A stretch of 64,000 bases of DNA from Ahaetulla prasina (GCF_028640845.1 NC_080546.1:72583051-72647050); one strand, 5' to 3'; shown: positions 9,901-23,145, numbered from the stretch's first letter. Numbers and translations are program-made. Notes: generated by a model not told the origin, from the letters alone.

Positions 9901-11963
9901 ATCTCAGAAAGATGCTATTCCACAGGACATGTGCAACCACAGAGATGGCAGGATCTGACAAAGTGGCATTGTTTTATGGAAGGGACTCTGAGCATGTCCT
10001 CTGGTTTAGGTGTAATAAACACCAAGTATATTATATCATTCTATTTCATTGATATTTGGAAAACTAAATTATTAAAAGTTTGTTGTGCATTCCAGATGCT
10101 GGTTTATCTTTTCACCCTTCTCATACTATATATTTTAGGAAACTCAGAAAAACATAACCTATTGATGGCGGTTTAATGGGCGATTAGCTTCAGAATCTAA
10201 ATATGAGCTCCTAAGTAGTTTTATGTGGAAGACTTAAGCATTTTAAATTTCTCATGTCAGAAATCTTCAGCCCTAGATGCTTAAAATAACTCATTTCTAT
10301 TCTTGACAATAGAAAAGCCCAAGCTATGGTTGTCTGTTCATTCACTGAAACATAATAATGGTCCTAAAGGACAGTGCTAAGGCATTAGTAGAGACAGATA
10401 AAGGCACTAATAGAGCAACAGACATTTTCAGTAAAAATTAAAACAAGAATGTAGCTATATTTAAGAGTTGGAACTGTTTATGAAATAATTGACAGACTGA
10501 ATGTAATACACATTTTTTTCATATAGATGATTTTTATGAATTGCATGATGAACTGTATAAAAAATTAATTTATATGAAATGTAGACTGTATTAAGTGGTT
10601 CTGTTAAATTACTGTTTAATATTCATACTAGGGCTGTTAAATGCAGTAATCGAGCAGGCTGTAACCTTAATTATTTATGTAGTTTAACTGCCATTTTCAA
10701 TAAGCTTGTATTACCACACTATGTCAAGGTTAATAATATTAAATAATCTAAAATTATTGGAATATGCATTTTTCTCATTCTTCTTCCAAAAGTACACTTC
10801 ATTCTTTCATTTGTTAAACAAAAAAGGAAAGGTAGCCACTGTGAAGCTTAATAAATACTAAAATCCACATCAAAGCAATTTAGAAATCACCAAATTGTAT
10901 AATTTTTTTAGAATTTCAGGATGTTACATAAAGTTGTACATTTTAGCCCATCATTGAAAATTACAGTTTTCTACAATTTTCATTAAACTTCTTTTGACCG
11001 ATGTTTCTAAATCTATGTTCCTTAATTATTCATATTGTACTTGCTTGTTTTAGTTGGAAGATTTTGATGATGCCAATAAATTCCATTGTGAAAGGTATTA
11101 TGGAGACTTACATCGAGGATCTGATGAACTAGTCATCCCTGTGTGACTAGTGTGGATGACATTACAATAGACGTTAGCAGCCAGGGGGTAGATTCTGACC
11201 ACCAAAATTTTTCCAGAGCAAGGAAAGATCATTCCCGTGTGTCCTGGACTGCTTCTTTCAAGTACACTAGCAGGATCCAATTTTTTGTGTGGTCAGCTGG
11301 TGAGTTGAGCAGTTGGATTCCACCTAAGCTCACAGTTGTAATCTTGCTTATATGGACATAATTTCAGCTGAGCCTCATTTTTTTAATTACTTTTGGAATT
11401 ACTTTTTTATTGCTTTTCAAATATCAAAAACCTTTGGAAAAGCAATTTTTAATTTGTTTCAAGATTGAAACATAGACATAGTCTGAAGCTGCAGCAAATA
11501 ACGGCAGGCAGGAATATAATTCAAATGCCTAGCAAAGAGTGCTGGCCGGAAAAAATGCTGATTACAACCCACAAAAGACTAGCATAATCCAAATACATTT
11601 CTACTGTTATAAAGCCAAAAGAGGTAGTTGGCTAGTTTAAGAATCAAAGAGTCATGAACAAGAATCAGTAACAAGAGTCACAATCTAGAATTTTGAATAG
11701 TTGTTTCCAACAAAGACTCCAAGCAATTGCAGTGGCTGCAATTATTCATTCCCCATCTTTACTCTGCTCGCTTCTTTATGAGTCTAGATCTGGGACTTTT
11801 GGGTTGTGTGTGGTCATCTGGCTATTCTAGCTGAACAGGACATGTCTGTGGCTGATGGGCCTGTATTGAATTCTGGCTTAATGATTCCTGAGGTTGACAA
11901 TTGTGAACCACTGGCTCAGCTGGAGCTATAGTTGGAGTGGGGAATAAATGACAAAAGAATGAT
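9901..11963. other. Intergenic, no gene or repeat recognised
   Basis: This is mostly AT-rich unique-looking sequence. The stretch at 10600-10780 is rich in TAAT/ATTA cores and free of recognisable repeats, which would fit an old conserved non-coding element, but I cannot test this. Confidence 0.4.
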
Positions 11964-12305
11964 TAAAGGTAAAGGTTCCCCTTGCACATACGTGCTAGTT
12001 GTTCCCGAATCTAGGGGGCGGTGCTCATCTCTGTTTCAAAGCTGAAGAGCCAGCGCTGTCTAAAGATGTCTCCGTGGTCATGTGGCTGGCATGACTAAAT
12101 GCCAAAGGTGCACAGAACGCTGTTATCTTCCCACCAAAGGTGGTCCCTATTTTTCTACTTGCATTTTTTACATGCTAGGTTGACAGAAGCTGGGACAAGT
12201 AATGGGAGCTCATCCCGTTACACGGCACTAGGAATTCGAACTGCTGAACCGCTGATCTTTCGATTGACAAGCTCAGGTCTTAGCCACTGAGCCATCGCAT
12301 CCCTT
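11964..12305 (-). mobile_element. Sauria-type tRNA SINE, near full length
   Basis: On the minus strand it starts AAAGGGATGCGATGGCTCAG. An A-box-like TGGCTCAGTGG and a B-box-like AGTTCGAATTCC follow, then the characteristic body (GGGACCACCTTTGGTGGGAA, CATGACCACGGAGACATC). It ends with GGGGAACCTTTACCTTTA, the Bov-B-like 3' terminus used by this squamate SINE. It is transcribed by Pol III and mobilised by Bov-B LINEs (family knowledge). Confidence 0.9.
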
Positions 12306-13089
12306 TGTAAAGGATGATCAGAGTGTTTCTTTTGGAAAGTTATAAACTAAGTAATGATCCAGATGGATTTTAAATATTTTGAAATTAATTTTAAGAATCC
12401 TTCCCGTGTCTATGGAAATTTTCAAACAAACAAACAAACTCCAGTTGCCTTTTGAAAAGTACCCTAGGGAACAGTCCTACCCATGGAAAATGGCTGTTAA
12501 ATTCTGAAAAAAAATCATAGGGTGGAAGTTAAATTTTGAAAACTACAGGGAAACAGAAGGAATTAAAGACTACAATTAAAAGAGAAGAAGACTTAAACTC
12601 AAATTACTGACAGAATGGAACGAAATACTTCAACTTTGAACATAGTGAAGGGTATTTCTGAACAATGGACTCAGAAGTTACTTTTACTAATGCAAAAGTA
12701 GTGTGCAGTTAACGTTAGGGAAGAGAAATAACCTCTGTCAAACAAGACTTAAATTGATTTAAACCTAGAATTATAAATGACAGACTACAAGAATGATCTG
12801 GAAAAACACAATACACTGCACATACAAATGAAAGGGGCTGGTAATATTTAAAGAGGATGTTCAAATAATAAATTAGAAAAGTGACTTGGATAACTTTCCT
12901 ATATCAGTTTACAAAAGAGGCCTGTTAAAAGTTTTGAAGGATTTGATGAGAAGGGACAAAGAAAAGAGAAAAAGAAATCAAGTTCTAGAATATTATTTGA
13001 AGGGATTGAAGTCCGAGACTGTTAAAAGTAAAGGGAAAGAATATATACATGGCTTTATTTGATGTTGTTTTTAGTAATCATCATCATTA
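12306..13089. other. Intergenic; (CAAA) run at 12424-12440, otherwise unrecognised
   Basis: Purine-rich sequence at 12540-13040 may be a decayed LINE 5' part, but no diagnostic motif was found. Confidence 0.35.
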
Positions 13090-13351
13090 TCAGCGTTGGA
13101 AGGGATCTTGAAAGTCCTCTAGTCCAATTGCCTGATTAATTAAGCAAGAGACAGTATACAATTTCAGACAAATGGATGTCCAATCTCTTAAAAGCCTCCA
13201 GTGATGAAGCACCCACAAACCCTGCAAACAAGACAGTCCTCTGGTTGATTTCTCACTGGTACGAAATTTCTCCTTAGTTCTAGGTTGTTCTCTCCTTGCT
13301 TAGTTTCCATCCATTGGTTCTTGTTTTGCCTTCTGGCGCTTTAGAAAAGCC
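13090..13351 (-). mobile_element. CR1 LINE 3' end
   Basis: GGAAGGGATCTTGAAAGTCC, TCTAGTCCAATTGCCTG and CAGTGATGAAGCACCCACAA are the reverse complement of the CR1 3' UTR. It is 5'-truncated near TTCTGGCGCTTTAGAAAAG. Confidence 0.75.
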
Positions 13352-13401
13352 TTAATGAACTTTGCTGACTGAGGTGAAAGCAGGGTTTTAGTATTTGTTT
13401 A

Positions 13402-13808
13402 TAGAATAGAATAGAATAGAATAGAATTTATTGGCCAAGTGTGATTGGACACACAAGGAATTTGTCTTGGTGCATATGCTCTCAGTGTACATAAAAGAAA
13501 AGATACATTCATCAAGGTACAACATTTACAACACAATTGATGATCAATATATCAATATAAATCATAAGGATTGCCAGCAACAAGTTACAGTCATACAGTC
13601 ATAAGTGGAAAGAGATTGGTGATGGGAACTATGAAACGATTAATAGTAGTGCAGATTCAGTAAATAGTCTGACAGTGTTGAGGGAATTATTTGTTTAGCA
13701 GAGTGATGGCCTTCGGGAAAAAACTGTTCTTGTGTCTAGTTGTTCTGGTGTGCAGTGCTCTATAGCGTCGTTTTGAGGGTAGGAGTTGAAACAGTTTATG
13801 TCCAGGAT
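13402..13808 (-). mobile_element. AATAG-tailed CR1-L3 (Snake1-like) LINE 3' end
   Basis: The AATAG array at 13402-13427 is followed by TTGGCCAAGTGTGATTGGAC and the 3' UTR through CTATAGCGTCGTTTTGAGG. It is 5'-truncated at 13808. Confidence 0.88.
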
Positions 13809-15700
13809 AAGATAATATAGATAAGAGATGATGTAGAGATGAAGAAATTGTTTGTTATATTTTAAGAGAAGGTGATAAGTTGTTAAAATTGTCTGTAGTT
13901 GTGAAAAAGGGGAAACTTGCTTCTTTATATATTACTTTTTTTTTCTTTGCTATCCTCATTTTTCTATTTCTTTTCTATTTTTCTTTTCTTCAGCTGGAGC
14001 TAGTCTGCCATTATCAAAGATAACATATCCTATAATCCTAAAGTTAGTTATCAGTTATTTGCCCTGATAATTAATTTCAGTAAATCTACCAGCAATACAG
14101 GTGTAGTACTATTTCTTGCATTCTGCTGAATTGCTGCCTATTTTTTCTGTCACTTCAAAGCAACGCACACCAAATCCTCAGTAACACCTTCAAGCCAAAT
14201 GCTCTGCCATGAAACTTCTATTTTACTTGTTCAGAGCCTTTTCCCCTCATTTGCATGTACAAATGGTGGATACAGCAATGAGCACATTCTTAATCACCAT
14301 ACCAATTCCAATAGACTATGAAAGTAGTTTGTCATGAACTGCATTAGACTCGCCAGAGCTCTGACTATTGGCTCTTTTTGACTCATGCAATGTTTGTAAT
14401 GGCAATCATATCACTGTCACTGAGAAATGATGTTAAGGATGATGCTCTTACACTACTACATACTTTTGAAAGTCTGTATTCCTCTAAAAACACAACTGTT
14501 TCCATAGTGATACAAACTAGTTGCACTGGTTGCCTAGTGACAGAGTTTACCAGTAGTCTACACTGCAGTATTTTCTACAAGGAAATAGTTCTGCACAGGC
14601 ATCCAAATAAATGCTATTTCTACTGATACCTCCCATGTAATAATGGGAAATGTATTATTTAATGTGCATTAAATGTATATTATTCTGTATTGGGGCACTT
14701 AATCATAGGCAGATTTCAGTATTTACTTGCATTGTGTACTGAGTTACAGATTTGACTTTCGAAAAAAAGAATGTAACATTCAACAAAATATGACTTCAGC
14801 TTGGGAAAAGATAATATCAGAAAAAAAGTTAAACTAGTTCGACCTTAACTCTGATCAGTACAAAAGTCAGGAAGGAAAAACTTGGTCAGTCTTTCAAGAA
14901 TCTATTACTATAGCCTATATCAATAAAGTAGAAATTCAGTATTTCTTGTTATTTTGTTTCCTGATCTGGTCTACCTTAAAGGGATGACACATTGACAGGA
15001 ATGTGTATATTGTACTGAATGGATGATTCAGGCAGTCGTCTTACTCAATAGCTTGTATTCTATTTTCTCTGCTACTAAAGTCCAATTCATTTTTTGAGCA
15101 GACCTGTAGATTCCTCATTATCTGTGCATGCATATTCAGGTGAGACTGAAATAGCGACAACATGGGACTATTTCAGCCATGTCACCTTTGTTCTGCTCCC
15201 TCCTGGAAATATATGGGCAATAATATGATGACAGAAAGTAATGTTTCTTATCCAAGAGGGTCACCACAGATTGTTTTGAAAAAGAAAATAATATAGTGTA
15301 GGCATCAAGTGACATCAAGTGAGTAAATGCTGGAGCTCCCATTCCACCCCATGCAAGATATTGCAAGGTCATTAAAAGAAAAGAATACCATGCTTCTTTA
15401 TAACTAGAGCAGCCTTCAAGTGTCTAAACAGGAGACAATAACAGACTAAGTCCAACCATTTCAAGTACAGCATTTCAATGTTTTCAGTGTTAGCACCAAC
15501 ATACACCTTGCAGGCAATGAAGAAAGGTAAAGTGATATCCCAATGCTGAAAATATTATCCACTCCTGCACACTGGGTGAGACTTGAAGTAAGTCACCAAA
15601 GGAAGATGAAGAGGAGTAAACTGAAATACAATACAGTAGAGATGTCAACATCCAAGGTACCTTAGAAAATATTCCTTACATACAGGAGTTTCTAATACTA
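13809..15700. other. Intergenic, no gene or repeat recognised
   Basis: Nothing nameable was found. Short open frames at 14378-14626 and 15136-15372 have no family features. Confidence 0.4.
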
Positions 15701-15895
15701 GAAGTTAAAATTAAATCAGCACTCCACTCATTACCAAATTAGAAGGCCACAAGAACTGATGGAATATCCACTGAAATGAAGCAATTAACAGAAGACTCAA
15801 TCAAGGTTCTCACCAAACTATACCAGCGAATGTGGTATATGAAGAGTAACACAGTGCCAACTGATTGGAAGAGGTCAATCTACAAGGAGACGTAG
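15701..15895 (+). pseudogene. Reverse transcriptase fragment (decayed non-LTR element)
   Basis: One frame reads EVKIKSALHSLPN, a stop, then KATRTDGISTEMKQLTEDSI and KVLTKLYQRMWYMKSN, then TVPTDWKRSIY, before a terminal stop. This is the KA-(T/G)-x-DGIP-E region before RT motif A, as in RTE/Bov-B-like or related LINEs. It is an isolated fragment with one in-frame stop. Confidence 0.6.
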
Positions 15896-17356
15896 CAGAA
15901 TATGTTAACTACTTTTACAATATCTGTTTCATAGCAGCAATGTGGATGGATGCAGTTACAATGGCAATGAGTGCACCATTGGAGGATTTTTAAAAATAGG
16001 GATAGATTGTCATGAAGAAAATCTGTTCATGGAATTGAAAACAACTCAATGGCACATGATTAGTTAAAGCAAATGAGACAAGTTAATTGATTTCAGCATA
16101 ACAACACGGTGCCAGAATTGATCTACAATTTAGCACCTCAACTATATCAAGCTGTTGGATTAAAAATAGAGCTATTTTTAGTTGTCTAAATTCTGAATGT
16201 AGGTAGCTGTTTTCCAGGCTCTTTTTTGATCTGCTGCTTTTATCTAAAAGAAAGGATCCTTTGTATTTTTATTTCAATAGCAACTATTTTGCAGTTTTTA
16301 TGACTATGTTGTATAACCTGCATATTTGTTTGTCCCTTGCCTCACATAAGTCTTCTGTCTTTAAGAATTCTTTTCTCCAAGGTTAAAAAACTAAGCCATT
16401 AGGTTAAATAATAAATTAAAAACTAAACAGTGAGGTAATCATCAATCCCATAGTCTTTTTGAGACTGAGAGCAATATGTGCAATTTGAAAAGACAATGAA
16501 TTAAAAGTAGATATTTTGGTCTTAATTTGTTCCCAGTTGTGGAAGATTTCTGATTCTAATTCTGTATGTGCAAATCTAGAGTGCCCTGGGATACATGTGC
16601 ATATATGTGAAGGTGGATTAGTAAAACAAAAGATGCTTCAAAGTCACTACAAGTCCTCCAATTGAGACTCGCAACTCTGTCACTAAGTGGCATCGTCATA
16701 AAATGAAATGTCACATGAACATGGCAACTTACATTAGTTTCACTGTGGTTGTTAAATAAATTATCATGGATTGTTAAGTGCAAGTCACATGACCATAATT
16801 TACATCTTTCTGCTGGCTTCCCTATTGATTTTGCTCGTCAGAAACCAGGAGTGAAAATTACAAATGGTGGTCACTTGACTGTGAAACACTGGAAAACTGG
16901 TGCAACTCCATTTTGGAAGGATCTCCCTAATTGTAGGGAAATTCTAACTATAAATGTACATTTAGGTTAGATTGAAGGTTCATATCTCAGATCTGGTACA
17001 GACTGCTGGGATATAATGAGTTCCTTTTAAGTAAAAATAATTCAGCATAGTCATCGTGATTGAATTTCACCGAGCACCAGTTTCGTAGGAAAGATGCATG
17101 TTCCAAGATAGAAAGGTGTGAACAGCATTTTGACATATTTATAGATAGGCCCTTCAATCAGAGTCCTATTAATTTGCCACTTACATAATTTATAATGATG
17201 TCAAGCAAATACTAGAACTTTGATAGGTTTTTAAAAATAATTTATTAATAATCTTCTTTCTAGGCAGAAAAACATCAGAGCCCTTAGTGCCCTTCTCACA
17301 CCTATCTGAAAAACAAACGTAACTATATCATCTGCTTACAAAAGTGAAATAATTGC
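15896..17356. other. Intergenic; possible old Tigger-like relic at about 16640-16970
   Basis: GTTGTTAAATAAATTATCAT, TTAAGTGCAAGTCACATGAC and TTGCTCGTCAGAAACCAGG loosely resemble the interior of the element at 29510-30231. The match is weak; nothing else was recognised. Confidence 0.3.
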
Positions 17357-18361
17357 TTATTTTGCTAGAATGGGATGATGATGATCAGGGATTGTGAATG
17401 CTTTTATTATGAAGCAGTTGTTAAAAATTAAGATGCTACAGCCTTGCTTTACTCCTCTCTGTGTTATAACAGATTCAGAAAGATGGTCCCAGGAACATCT
17501 AAATCTCAGAGTTGTATTAAAGTAGAAAGATTGGATAAGTAAGAGAAACCTTTTATCCATGGTAGATGTCTTAATCTGTCCTAGAGTCTTTCCCATTGTA
17601 TTATGTCAAAGGTTAATTTAAAGCCAAAAAAGGTTGCAAACAAGGAGCCTCTGGGATGAGTGGAGCAGAGTATTTTTCAAATGGATGATGGACCATATAA
17701 TGGCCCAAAGTTGATTGTTCCCCTCTGTGGCCAATATGCTCTTCCACAATAGCATTATCATTCTGGACCCATTTCAGTAATTTTGTTTACTGAAGTCTGG
17801 CATATAACAAGTAAACTAATGGTCTGGTAATTTGTAGGGTCAGTCTATTGCCATTATTTTTATAGAATAGTATGACAATAGCTTGCCTCCAGTCATATGG
17901 GAAGTCTGCCAAGTATGAATAAACAAAGCAACCAAAATAGGGGTCCACCAGTCTTTATTCTTTTTATTAGTTCTGCGGGGATAAAATCTCCTGATATCTT
18001 ATCCAATTTTAAATGCATAATGAAATCCTTGACATCAGCTGCAGACACAGCTGGCCAAATCAGGAGATCATTGTAGGATGTAATCTAATTAAGATTTTCT
18101 AATGACAACCTTTTAAGCATATTTTTGAAAATAATTGTCCCAGTCTTCCACAGAAATCTCAGGCAGTGCATCTGTCAATAAGAGAGTGGTTAATTAGATA
18201 CCAGAACCAAGAAGGATTCTTAACCTTGACTGCTGCAATTAAATTCCTGCAGTCCTCTCTCATATGCTGTCTTTTCTTTAATTTTAAAAGATCTTTATAA
18301 TTTTGGATAACTGAAAGGCACTTTCTAAATTGCTTTGTCAGAATGTGTTTAGCATATAGAG

Positions 18362-18732
18362 CAGGGGTATGAAATTTGATTTCATTGAGGGCTGCATCAG
18401 GGTTGTGTTTGACCTTGGGGGGGGCGTGGCCAGCTTGATGTCACTTGTGTCGGGGGCACCTATGGTGGTCTGAGCGCTCTACCAGCAAAAAAAGAGCCTG
18501 GGAGGGTCACACGCAGCCCTCCCACACTCTGTTTTCACTGACAGATGGTTGCAGGAAGCTGTTGCAGCCAAAAATGGATCTCGGGAAGGTCGCGTGTGGC
18601 CCTTCCGAACTCCATTTCCGCTGGCAGAGGCACCACAAGCAGTCCTTCACTATTTCCAGGTTGGCCCCACGGCCAGATCTAAGCATTCCATGGGCCGGAT
18701 CCGTCCCTTGGGCCTTGAGTTTGACACTGCTG
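18362..18732. mobile_element. Non-autonomous hAT element
   Basis: The left terminus is CAGGGGTATGAAATTTGATT and the right is GGGCCTTGAGTTTGACACTG, forming imperfect inverted ends. The 8-bp flanks ATATAGAG and TCATAGAG share 6 of 8. The same family occurs at 63106-63669. Confidence 0.75.
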
Positions 18733-20604
18733 TCATAGAGGAAGCCCTGTTTAACTCTGATGCAGTTTGTATCATACTAAGGTTTGAACCTTATAAAAGA
18801 AGTGTTGGAAAAAATATCCATCTGGGTTCAGTTCCAAGTGGGGACAAAGACACTGGAAACATGGAGGCTGCTTGGAAAGATGGTTTAATGGTGGTCAGGA
18901 TCACATGGCTTGAGTTCCTGAACAGAAAAGGGATGAGATCCTGTGTGCTCCCTGGCTTTATGCTTTTTCTGAGCTTTGAACTTTCTGGGGCACAGGAAGA
19001 GTATCCTGATTGGTTGTCAGACTCCCGGGGGGTGGGGGTCTTAGCTAGCCTTGCTGGCTGATGTAATCTTCCCAGGTGCCATGTGGTGAGTTTCAGTTGC
19101 TAGATGGGTTCTATCCTGATGCAGATGATGGCCCATTGACAAAGGTGGGGGGTGGCAGAAAGTTGCAGGGAGCTGCTTTGTCTTTAAAACATGTTTCTCC
19201 ATTTCTCATCCAGGGAAATATAATATTCTGCCTTTTAAATATTTTCTAAAATATTTCATTCTTCTAGGAGGGGGGTGGGTGCTAAATTCCTACAGAAGGA
19301 TGTGGCTAGCAAACTGATAAGCAATAAAAGTTCACTAGAATAAAATGAGCATATTAGAGAATGCAATTAAAAAATAGTGTAAGTATTTAGAAAACCAGAC
19401 AGATAGTTTCCCTGGAAGACCATTTGTTCCTAATACACCCATTGTTATAACCTCAATACGGAAATTGCTATTTCTAAAGACTCGGGTTTTGTTTTAAGAT
19501 CCAGCTAACAAATTAATGTTTCTTTAGTTATCACTGTTGGGACATCTACTACTAGATGGAATAATTATATAATCTATCACTGTAGCCCAATAATATCTAG
19601 CCTGATATGCTATAGAACATGGGAGAATCTAATACTAATGCTAATGCTATCACTCTGGAGCCATATGAGCAACAAATGTAAATTCCCCATTGATATCTCC
19701 TTGGCAGTACCATGTAGCACAACTAAATCCTGCCTGTCTACTGACTGAGCTAAGTGGAAACTTGGAAAATTGCAGAATTCGTCATCAGGTTGTCTAATCT
19801 GAAGGTGACATATACCTTTGGAGCTCAGAGACCATTTAAAATAAGTTTGGAGGGAGGCATCAGTCCCCCCAATATGAGCATTTAAATCCTTGTCAACAGT
19901 GATAATGGTATCTGGGTACCGACATATTAAGTATATCTCATGAATACCTAATGTAGGAATATATTAATATTAAAAATTAACATGGAGAGGAGGAAGAGGA
20001 GATTATTCCAACAGAAATATGAGATGGAGCCATAAAGCCAAAATTGCAGGTTCCCACCAAACCTGCCAAATTTGTGACACAGAGACCTGAATTTGGGGAG
20101 TAACTTCAACTGAATAGCTCTGGCAACTTCTATAGTGTGCTCCACATTAGAAAAATAGAATAGTGTGCACTGGGACCTAAGTGGAACACTGGGATCTAAA
20201 AGATAACAATAAAAAATTTAACAAACAACCTGGCCTGACAAGCTCCAGCTAGCTCCCGTTCTGCTACATTAGAGCCAAGACAGATAGCATTAAGAGGACA
20301 TACTCCTATTGAGACTTCATCTATCACAGAAGGGAAAGGGCTGGGGACAATGGGAGACAAAAGATCAATAAGGGCTTGACAGTTGTAGCTAGTAAAATTT
20401 TCTTAAGTTTATTTAGCTTCAGTATAGTATTCTCTTGTTCACCATAAAACAGGGATACAAGGACTGGTAAGACCAGCTTCAACATTATCTGGCTTAGCCT
20501 TATTATATAGAGTCTGTCAACTTCCTTGCTTTGTCAAGGACAGGCATGAAGAAGAGGTAATATTGTTGGCAAGATATGTGCTACTTAAGAAGTGATAAAA
20601 TCTA

Positions 20605-20936
20605 CCCGTTTCCCCAAAAATAAGACCCTGTCTTATATTTTTTTGAATCCCGAAATAAGCGCTTGGCCTTATTTTCCGGGAGGTCTTATTATTTTGGGGA
20701 CCATGGAGCAAGGTGGGGCTCCTCTTGCAGTCTTACTTGATTTCCAGCTCTGTCTCCCTAACCAGAGGAAATGGCGGGGACTGCACATGTGTTTAAATGC
20801 ACATGTGTTTAAATATTTAAATGTGTTTAAATATTTTCAGGGAGGGCTTATTTTCGGGGGGCTTATTTTAGCACATGCGCTCAAGAGCCCAATTTGGCTT
20901 ATTATCAGGGGATGTCTTATTTTTGGGGAAACAGGG
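20605..20936. mobile_element. Tc1/mariner-like non-autonomous element flanked by TA
   Basis: The inverted ends are CCCGTTTCCCCAAAAATAAG and CTTATTTTTGGGGAAACAGGG. TA dinucleotides sit immediately outside (20603-20604 and 20937-20938). The interior has TTTAAATGCACATGTG-type short repeats and no transposase frame. Confidence 0.7.
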
Positions 20937-21865
20937 TAGCTGGTATGGATCTAACCAAATGGATGGTTTTTATGTCATAAAAACTTCTACTAGAAAAGTT
21001 ATTAAACATTTTTAATATTTTAATGTGATTAAATACGGTCTCACCTTAAATGTCATTAGAAGCAAAATAGATTGGTGAAAGGTCAGCAAAATTCATTTGT
21101 ATGTGGTGACCCTGGGAGCCATTCAACTGCACATAAATGTATCTGTTGTTACTGGCAATAGAAGAGTTGTCCCAGAGAAAGCATAATTGCTCTTGTAGAA
21201 ACCCAGCAACCAGAATTGACTTGTTCAGAGAAATAGGAAGAGAAACTGTTTTGTTTGAAGCGAGTGGGTTTGCATATAGGGGTTAGCTGATTCTTTTGAA
21301 GTTATAAGAACTTTGGATTATCTAAGACTACCACTATTCATCTCCACAGCAGGTATTGATTTATTAGGCTGTTTTAGTTGCTGATCAGAGCTATCAGCTT
21401 TATTAACTTTATTAGCAGGGCAAATCTTTGTTCTAATGATCCTTTTTAAGGAGCTTATTGAGTTTAATTCTGCCTGGGCTTCAATAAAAGCAGAGAGCTT
21501 TCTAGTTTATGTTTTTGGACAAATGCTTCTAAATTATTTTACCCTGAATCCAGATTGTTGTTTCTGGAAGCCAACTGCTCAAATATGGCAGTTTGATCTT
21601 TAAAAAGGCATTAGTTTGCTATAAATCCAGTTGAATTTTCTCATGGAAGTAATCTGTCCTTTACAGAAAGGAAGTAAACTTTCTGCAAAGTCTTGCTTTT
21701 ATTTTTATTCTTATCTTAAGAGTGACAGGTAAGCTGACAAAGTTAATTGAAGAAATATAAGGGGATATTAGGAGGAAGTTAAATTGTCCAGTTATTTCTT
21801 CTTTTAAGAGAAACTGAAAGCTCTAAGAATTGTTGTTTTGGAACTTCAGTCTGAAAGTCCCATTC

Positions 21866-22050
21866 AAATGTCTATGGAGATTCTCAGTTGTCCAGGTCAA
21901 GACTGTTCCAAAGGGGCTTTTTTTTTTATTCAAGAAGCAACTGGACTTTCTGTTTTTTCTTCAAATGTCTTCAAAGAAAAACCAGAAAGTTGAGTTGCCT
22001 CTCGAAAAAAAAAGGCACCTTTGGGATTCCCATTCAAATACTGTAAATGT
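21866..22050. repeat. Palindrome-containing interspersed repeat, copy 1
   Basis: TCTATGGAGATTCTCAGTTG begins it; internal arms GCAACTGGACTTTCTG and CAGAAAGTTGAGTTGC form a hairpin. The same sequence occurs inverted at 31885-32215, which identifies it as a dispersed repeat. I cannot assign a family. Confidence 0.55.
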
Positions 22051-22217
22051 AGAAGACATAGAAAGGTCTATGATCTTCTCACAGATTTGTTGCATGTAAA
22101 ATGATTCTCTATTTTTGTTGCTTAGGTAAAGGAAGTGTTGGGTGAGAGCAAGAACTATTACTATGTCATTTCTTCCTTTTTCTTCATTTTCTTGACTGAA
22201 AAGCTTTAAAGCTGGGG

Positions 22218-22445
22218 CAGTGGTGGAATTCAATTTTTTTTTACTACCGGTTCTGTGGGTGTGGCTTGGTGGGCGTGGTGTGGCTTGGTGGGCGTGGCAG
22301 GGGAAGGATACTGCAAAATCTCCATTCCCACTCCACTCTATTGTTACTGCCAGCCAGAAGTGGTATTTGTCAGTTCTCTGAACTACTCAAAATTTCCGCT
22401 ACCTGTTCTCCAGAACTTATCAGAACCTGCTTAATTTCACCCCTG
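22218..22445. mobile_element. Non-autonomous hAT element (CAGTGGTGGAATT family)
   Basis: It starts CAGTGGTGGAATTCAA and ends AATTTCACCCCTG. The flanks AGCTGGGG (22210-22217) and ACCTGGGG (22446-22453) match 7 of 8. The interior (GGGCGTGGCAGGGGAAGGAT, AACTACTCAAAATTTCCGCT) is shared with copies at 32737, 47391, 50368 and 60196. Confidence 0.85.
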
Positions 22446-23145
22446 ACCTGGGGCAATAAAACTGTAGGATCCTTATGACTGAAATAGAGAGACCTTACAT
22501 GGCCTAACATGAAATAATACAAACCAAGACAGTGGATTGGATCAATATTTAGTTTTGCATAGAGGTGACTTATAGCATCATAAGGGTAGTAATTGTTTAT
22601 GGGGATTATTATAAATCAACATATAAAATAAAATTATACTCAATGTTACATCACTCCCATTCTAATATTCTTGAGTTGGAGGATGTAATGTTCCCTGGAA
22701 TTCAATTTGTATCTACCGGCAGCAGAAGTCAGTCTTGACTTAATTATTGCCATCAATATGGATAATTGTTAGCATGTAATAGACCAGCTACCTGCTTATT
22801 ACACAAATGAATCCTAAATATGATTACAATTTTTGTTTATTTAATACGTTATTTTTTCTGTTAACATTAATAGCCTATTCCTTCCCATATTTCCATTGGC
22901 TTAAGATATATTTAAATCTATGTTAAACATGACTATGTCCAGATAAAATCCAATATATAAAATCAGTATCTTCCTTTTAGAAACAGTGCTAGCTAAAAAA
23001 ATATATATTAGAATATGTAGCTCTGATAATACTACTAAACTGGTGGTATCTTGAATGAAATTTTCTAGAGTTATTCATTTTATAACAACTATTAAAAATA
23101 AAACTTTTCTGCGAAGGATATTGGAAAGTAAAGCATGGTTCTTTT
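22446..23145. other. Intergenic, nothing recognised
   Basis: This is AT-rich sequence; no repeat or gene seen. Confidence 0.45.

Larger units (their letters stand above)
17357..21700 (-). mobile_element. Old APE-type non-LTR retrotransposon, broken, with nested DNA transposons
   Basis: Pieces appear in order on the minus strand. A coiled-coil-like, possibly ORF1, segment lies at about 21550-21380 (AIFEQLASRNNN). Endonuclease-like TIITVDKDLNAHIGGTDASL is near 19910-19850. RT pieces follow: DKISGDFIPAELIKR and PYDWRQAIVI (18010-17870); EEHIGHRGEQSTLGHYMVHH (about 17700); FFGFKLTFDII (motif A, about 17610); RGVKQGCSI (about 17460). Stops and frameshifts are frequent. hAT (18362-18732) and mariner-like (20605-20936) elements lie inside. 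The exact LINE clade is uncertain. Confidence 0.55.

Noticed and set aside
11964..12305. Possible tRNA gene on the minus strand
   Set aside because: A and B boxes are present but no cloverleaf acceptor, and the sequence continues as a Sauria SINE with a Bov-B-like end.
18549..19061. 170-codon plus-strand frame
   Set aside because: Starts inside an hAT element and reads into LINE debris in antisense; no recognised motif.
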